From the NCBI GenBank assembly GCA_022571885.1, contig JACZWZ010000009.1, forward strand, positions 1 to 37,221: a stretch of 37,221 nucleotides of DNA, given 5' to 3'. The position numbers were made by a program, and so were the translations under genes. The notes under the pieces were generated by a model that saw only the letters and a list, made by a program, of their open reading frames with translations, was not told the DNA's origin and searched no databases. The DNA is from Acidobacteriota bacterium. Lineage in GTDB: Bacteria > Actinomycetota > Acidimicrobiia > Spongiisociales > UBA11373. Position 1 is the first letter of the stretch, and every line of letters starts with the position of its first letter. Of the stretch, positions 34,305-37,221 are shown piece after piece.

Positions 34305-35294
34305 TTACTCTCTTGCTCTTTCTGCTGCTTGGGAGCCCAACCAGCGATCCAGCGCATCGATGGTGAGCCGTCCCAGTTCGGCGTCGAGAGGCTCGGTGGC
34401 GATGACCACTGCCGGCGCTCGCGTCTCACGCAGAATCGGCATCACTCTCCCGTGTGGTTGGAGCCCGAGGGGGGAGGAGATACCGCTGGCGATGGCCAGG
34501 CCTGCCGCGCTGTGGCTCAGGGCCGAGGCGAACGAGTAGATCCCGGGAGTGTCGGTCGCCGGGAAAGCGAGAGAGACGACGATGTCGACGGCGCTCTCGT
34601 TGGCGTGCAGGGCTCGAAGCCGTTCGGCGGGTCGAGTGTCCGACGATCGTGAGGTGATCGGATGTGCCCCCAGATCGCGTAAGCGAGCGGCGGCGCCGAC
34701 ACCTGCTGCCCATGCCGATTGAGACTCTTCGAGCGAACGACAGAACGGGTCGACGAAGATCCGGTGACCGGCAAGAGTCGCCGGGAGCGAGGCGAGCCAG
34801 GCGCGCTCACGGATTTCGTGCCGCCCCATTTTCGAGGTCTCACGTGACATGAGCCTCAACTCACCGATCACGGCAGCTCCGGCAATGCCGTCTTCGGCCA
34901 TCCGCCTGTTGTGCTGGAAGTCGAGCAGAGACCGCAGAGTGTCGGGTCCCAGGATGCCATCGACGTCTCCGGCATCGAATCCGATGGCGTTGAGGCTCCG
35001 TTGCAACTCGGCGACATCATTGCCGTGGAGCATCGGCATCCGGTAATACAGCTGTCGATCTCCGAGCACGAATCCGGCATCGACCAGTGTGCGCCAGGTC
35101 TCGCGTCCAATCAGTCCATCGGCAGCCAGCCGCTGCGCCTCCTGGAAGCTCCGCACGGCGGCTTCGGTGGCCGGTCCAAAGTCGCCTGTGGCGTCGGGAG
35201 CAGTATCGAATCCCAACGCAGAAAGCCGGTCCTGGATATCCCGGACCGGCTCTCCCTGATCCCCAAGTCGATAGAGCGCCATGATTGGTGCCAT
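34305..35294 (-). CDS. cwlM: CwlM-like protein: two peptidoglycan-binding domains and a degenerate amidase
   Basis: A 329-residue protein with no signal peptide. Residues 8-70 and about 85-147 are PG_binding_1 domains (VRDIQDRLSALGF...DGLIGRETWRTL; VAELQRSLNAIGF...VDGILGPDTLRSLLDFQ). Residues 175-320 resemble Amidase_3, but the zinc residues are missing: the DPGHGG motif reads DPFCRS (His to Cys185), the SIHAN motif reads SLAFP (His to Ala243), and the late catalytic Glu is not seen. Mycobacterial CwlM, next to trxA/trxB as here, is a cytoplasmic regulator of MurA and peptidoglycan synthesis. A similar regulatory role is likely. The start may be ATG at 35294 or 35282. Confidence 0.82.
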   Translation of the reverse strand: MAPIMALYRLGDQGEPVRDIQDRLSALGFDTAPDATGDFGPATEAAVRSFQEAQRLAADGLIGRETWRTLVDAGFVLGDRQLYYRMPMLHGNDVAELQRSLNAIGFDAGDVDGILGPDTLRSLLDFQHNRRMAEDGIAGAAVIGELRLMSRETSKMGRHEIRERAWLASLPATLAGHRIFVDPFCRSLEESQSAWAAGVGAAARLRDLGAHPITSRSSDTRPAERLRALHANESAVDIVVSLAFPATDTPGIYSFASALSHSAAGLAIASGISSPLGLQPHGRVMPILRETRAPAVVIATEPLDAELGRLTIDALDRWLGSQAAERARE

Positions 35295-35333
35295 GCTCCC
35301 ACAGTCGGGAGCCTCGCTGCTCTGGCAGGCATC

Positions 35334-35383
35334 AGGTGTTAGGTGTTAGGCAGAGTCTTCCTAATCCCTAACCCCTAACGCCT
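35334..35383. repeat. Heptamer array AGGTGTT with inverted partner; likely trxA terminator
   Basis: AGGTGTTAGGTGTTAGG (35334-35350) pairs with CCTAACCCCTAACGCCT (35367-35383) apart from two positions. The words are close to those at 14287-14337. The array overlaps the trxA stop codon and probably ends trxA transcription. Confidence 0.8.
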
Positions 35384-35708
35384 AGTTCAAGAACTCCTCG
35401 AGCTCCTGGAGCAATGCGTGCTTGGGTCGTGCACCGACGATGCGCTTTTTCTCGATGCCGTCCTGGTAGACGATCAACGTCGGGATGCTCATGACGTCGT
35501 ACTCCATCGCGGTTTGCGGGTTCTCGTCGACGTTGAGCTTTGCCACGCTCAACTTGTCGGCATGTTCGCCGGCGATCTCGTCGACGATCGGCCCAACCAT
35601 TCGGCAAGGTCCACACCACTCGGCCCAGAAGTCGACCAGCACCGGCTTATCGCCGTTGATCAGGTCGTTGAATGCCTCGTCGGTCGCGGTGAGCGTGTTT
35701 TCAGCCAT
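35382..35708 (-). CDS. trxA: Thioredoxin
   Basis: A 108-residue thioredoxin with the active site WCGPC (Cys32, Cys35) in VLVDFWAEWCGPCRM, and the cis-proline segment SIPTLIVYQDG. It reduces protein disulphides in the cytoplasm and is recycled by thioredoxin reductase, whose gene lies 75 bases upstream. ATG at 35708 begins the domain as usual. GGCGG about 11 bases before the start is the only weak ribosome site; a stronger GAGGAGG lies about 30 bases away. Confidence 0.97.
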   Translation of the reverse strand: MAENTLTATDEAFNDLINGDKPVLVDFWAEWCGPCRMVGPIVDEIAGEHADKLSVAKLNVDENPQTAMEYDVMSIPTLIVYQDGIEKKRIVGARPKHALLQELEEFLN

Positions 35709-35783
35709 TGTGATTCGACCGCCTGGCGGCCTTCACCTCCTCAGTAATCAATTCCATCGGTATGAACCGGTTCGGATCTTGCT

Positions 35784-36701
35784 TCATTCCTGTGATTCGA
35801 GCCAGCGTTCGGCATCCAGTGCCGCCTCGCATCCCATCCCGGCCGCGGTGACTGCTTGGCGATAGGTGAAATCCACTACGTCGCCTGCTGCAAAGACACC
35901 GGCAACGGAGGTGGATGTGTTTTCGAAAGTCTCCAGATACCCCTTGGCGTCGAGGGAGAGTTGACCATCGAAAACAGACGTATTGGGGGTGTGACCTATC
36001 GCAATGAAAGCGCCGTCGACCGAGAGTTCTTCGGTCTCATCCTTGACGACATCCCGGAGGAGGACACCGGTTACGGCATCATCGCCAAGTATTTCTTCGA
36101 CAACGTTGTTCCAGCGGATCTTGATCTTGTCGTGGGCGAAGACTCGCTCGGCCATGATCTTGGAGGCACGAAACTCATCGCGACGATGGATGATCGTGAC
36201 CTTCGATGCGAATTTGGTCAAGAACAGCGCCTCTTCCAGAGCCGAGTCGCCGCCGCCGACCACGACGATCTCGCGATCGCGAAAGAAGAACCCATCGCAG
36301 GTGGCGCATGCCGAGACCCCATGCCCGCGCAACTTTTCCTCGCCGGGCACACCAAGCCATCTGGCGGAAGCGCCGGTGGAGATGATGACCGCCTCGGTCT
36401 CATGAACTTCGTCTCCTACCCAGATCTTGAAGGGACGCTTGGAGAAGTCGACCTTGGTGACATCTGATCGCAAGATTCGAGTTCCGAAACGTTCGGCCTG
36501 CTTGCGGAACAACTCCATCATCTCGGGACCCATGACCCCGTCGGGGAAGCCGGGGTAGTTCTCTACGTCGGTCGTGAGCATCAATTGTCCACCGGCCTCG
36601 ATGCCCTCGATCAACAGGGGTTGAAGGCTGGCGCGGGCCGCATAGACGGCTGCGGTCAGCCCGGCGGGTCCAGAGCCGACGATTATCATTTGTTCGGTCA
36701 T
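35784..36701 (-). CDS. trxB: Thioredoxin reductase
   Basis: A 305-residue flavoprotein that passes electrons from NADPH to thioredoxin. The FAD-binding motif is [19 protein letters not shown] (residues 6-24), the redox pair is CATC (Cys132, Cys135) in [11 protein letters not shown], the NADPH motif is [16 protein letters not shown], and the C-terminal FAD motif is [31 protein letters not shown] at 36701 overlaps the stop of the membrane protein gene as ATGA, so they are coupled. Confidence 0.97.
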   Translation of the reverse strand: MTEQMIIVGSGPAGLTAAVYAARASLQPLLIEGIEAGGQLMLTTDVENYPGFPDGVMGPEMMELFRKQAERFGTRILRSDVTKVDFSKRPFKIWVGDEVHETEAVIISTGASARWLGVPGEEKLRGHGVSACATCDGFFFRDREIVVVGGGDSALEEALFLTKFASKVTIIHRRDEFRASKIMAERVFAHDKIKIRWNNVVEEILGDDAVTGVLLRDVVKDETEELSVDGAFIAIGHTPNTSVFDGQLSLDAKGYLETFENTSTSVAGVFAAGDVVDFTYRQAVTAAGMGCEAALDAERWLESQE

Positions 36702-37012
36702 GCTTCGTCCTCGGTCTTGGTGCGGGTACGGCGCGACCAGAACAACGCCCCCACCACCACCAATAATCCCGCCACGGCTCCGTATGAGATTTCCATCGCT
36801 TGCGAACAGTCGCAGACCTTGAATACCAGTTCTTCGAGAATCCGAAAGAGCCCCACCGCCAAGAAGATGAAGGCGATCCCCACCAGAGTGAAGGCCAGTA
36901 GGCCGAGGGTTACCAGCTTGATGACCCGGGCGACGCGATCAACCGTCATCTCACGAATTCGGGTCGTGAGCGACTCCAGGAAGTCGGCAACGCGGGTTGG
37001 GAAGTCCTCCAC
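36698..37012 (-). CDS. Small membrane protein, two helices, unknown function
   Basis: A 104-residue protein with a charged, amphipathic N terminus (about 1-30), then two membrane segments: [23 protein letters not shown] and [19 protein letters not shown] short loop between them contains a CDC motif. The C-terminal tail is charged. The layout resembles holin-like or phage-shock-type small proteins, but no family is clear. The start is GTG at 37012 without a visible ribosome site. It is coupled to trxB by an ATGA overlap, which hints at a redox or envelope role. Confidence 0.7.
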   Translation of the reverse strand: MEDFPTRVADFLESLTTRIREMTVDRVARVIKLVTLGLLAFTLVGIAFIFLAVGLFRILEELVFKVCDCSQAMEISYGAVAGLLVVVGALFWSRRTRTKTEDEA

Positions 37013-37192
37013 GATCTGAGATTAGCGACCCCGCGTAAGAGGTCTGCGACAGAGAGTCAGTGGGGAGTCAGCTCCCCCGGTCCAGGTCGAGCCGCCTCAG
37101 ACGCGGCGGACGCGCCCCAACGTCACCTGTAATCGCCCCAGTCGAGTAATCCGTCTTCCGAAGCACTCAGGCAGTCGTTCTCATTCTCTGAC

Positions 37193-37221
37193 TGGAGACT
37201 GGAGACTGGAGACTGGAGACT
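37193..37221. repeat. Heptamer array TGGAGAC, cut by the window end
   Basis: Four tandem TGGAGAC words run from 37193 to the last base of the window. The same word is used at 25517-25591. Any inverted partner lies outside. The preceding stretch 37013-37192 holds no recognised feature. Confidence 0.85.

Overview
The window is the replication-origin region of a high-GC Actinomycetota chromosome, plus about 19 kb of flanking accessory genes. Gene order points to the phylum. dnaA-dnaN-recF-dciA-gyrB-gyrA-DUF3566 run leftward. rpmH-rnpA-yidD-yidC-jag-rsmG-parA-parB run rightward, followed by convergent cwlM-trxA-trxB. The same blocks surround the origin in mycobacteria and other actinobacteria. 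Many GTG starts, short Thr/Ala-rich lipoproteins and the intergenic repeat style suggest an uncultured member, possibly of class Acidimicrobiia; that class is an inference.

Positions 1-8100 hold tRNA-Ala and tRNA-Ile, a 113-bp tandem repeat abutting tRNA-Ile, several lipoproteins (lamin-tail-like, DUF3179), an O-methyltransferase, an SRPBCC protein, a YgjV-like membrane protein with a GNAT-like tail, and an MFS exporter divergent from a MarR regulator. Positions 8100-14300 hold a secreted beta-propeller lipoprotein, surE, an M23 peptidase, a heme-type membrane protein paired with a blue-copper protein, and a VIT1-type metal transporter. Positions 14300-17300 are a btuFCD-type cobalamin importer in an ATGA-overlapped operon under a cobalamin riboswitch whose terminal hairpin buries the Shine-Dalgarno sequence. 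Positions 17300-18610 carry two poorly known genes flanked by shared palindromic repeats.

Positions 18614-28277 are the leftward replication block. The dnaA-dnaN gap (26712-26909) looks like oriC: clustered DnaA boxes, then a C-rich run, then DnaA-trio-like triplets, then an AT-rich stretch. This matches the order described for the bacterial basal origin-unwinding system. Positions 28671-34149 are the rightward block, with ribosomal protein L34, RNase P protein, the YidD/YidC insertion machinery, KhpB/Jag, RsmG and ParAB. Two perfect parS sites lie between jag and rsmG. Positions 34305-37012 encode a CwlM-like pseudo-amidase, thioredoxin, thioredoxin reductase and a small membrane protein.

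The most unusual signal is not a gene. At least nine intergenic spaces contain short arrays of different 7-base words. Most are followed by an inverted partner, so the array can fold into a long imperfect hairpin. Each site uses its own word but the period is always seven. I know of no description of these in Actinomycetota; the nearest analogue is the heptanucleotide STRR repeats of filamentous cyanobacteria.
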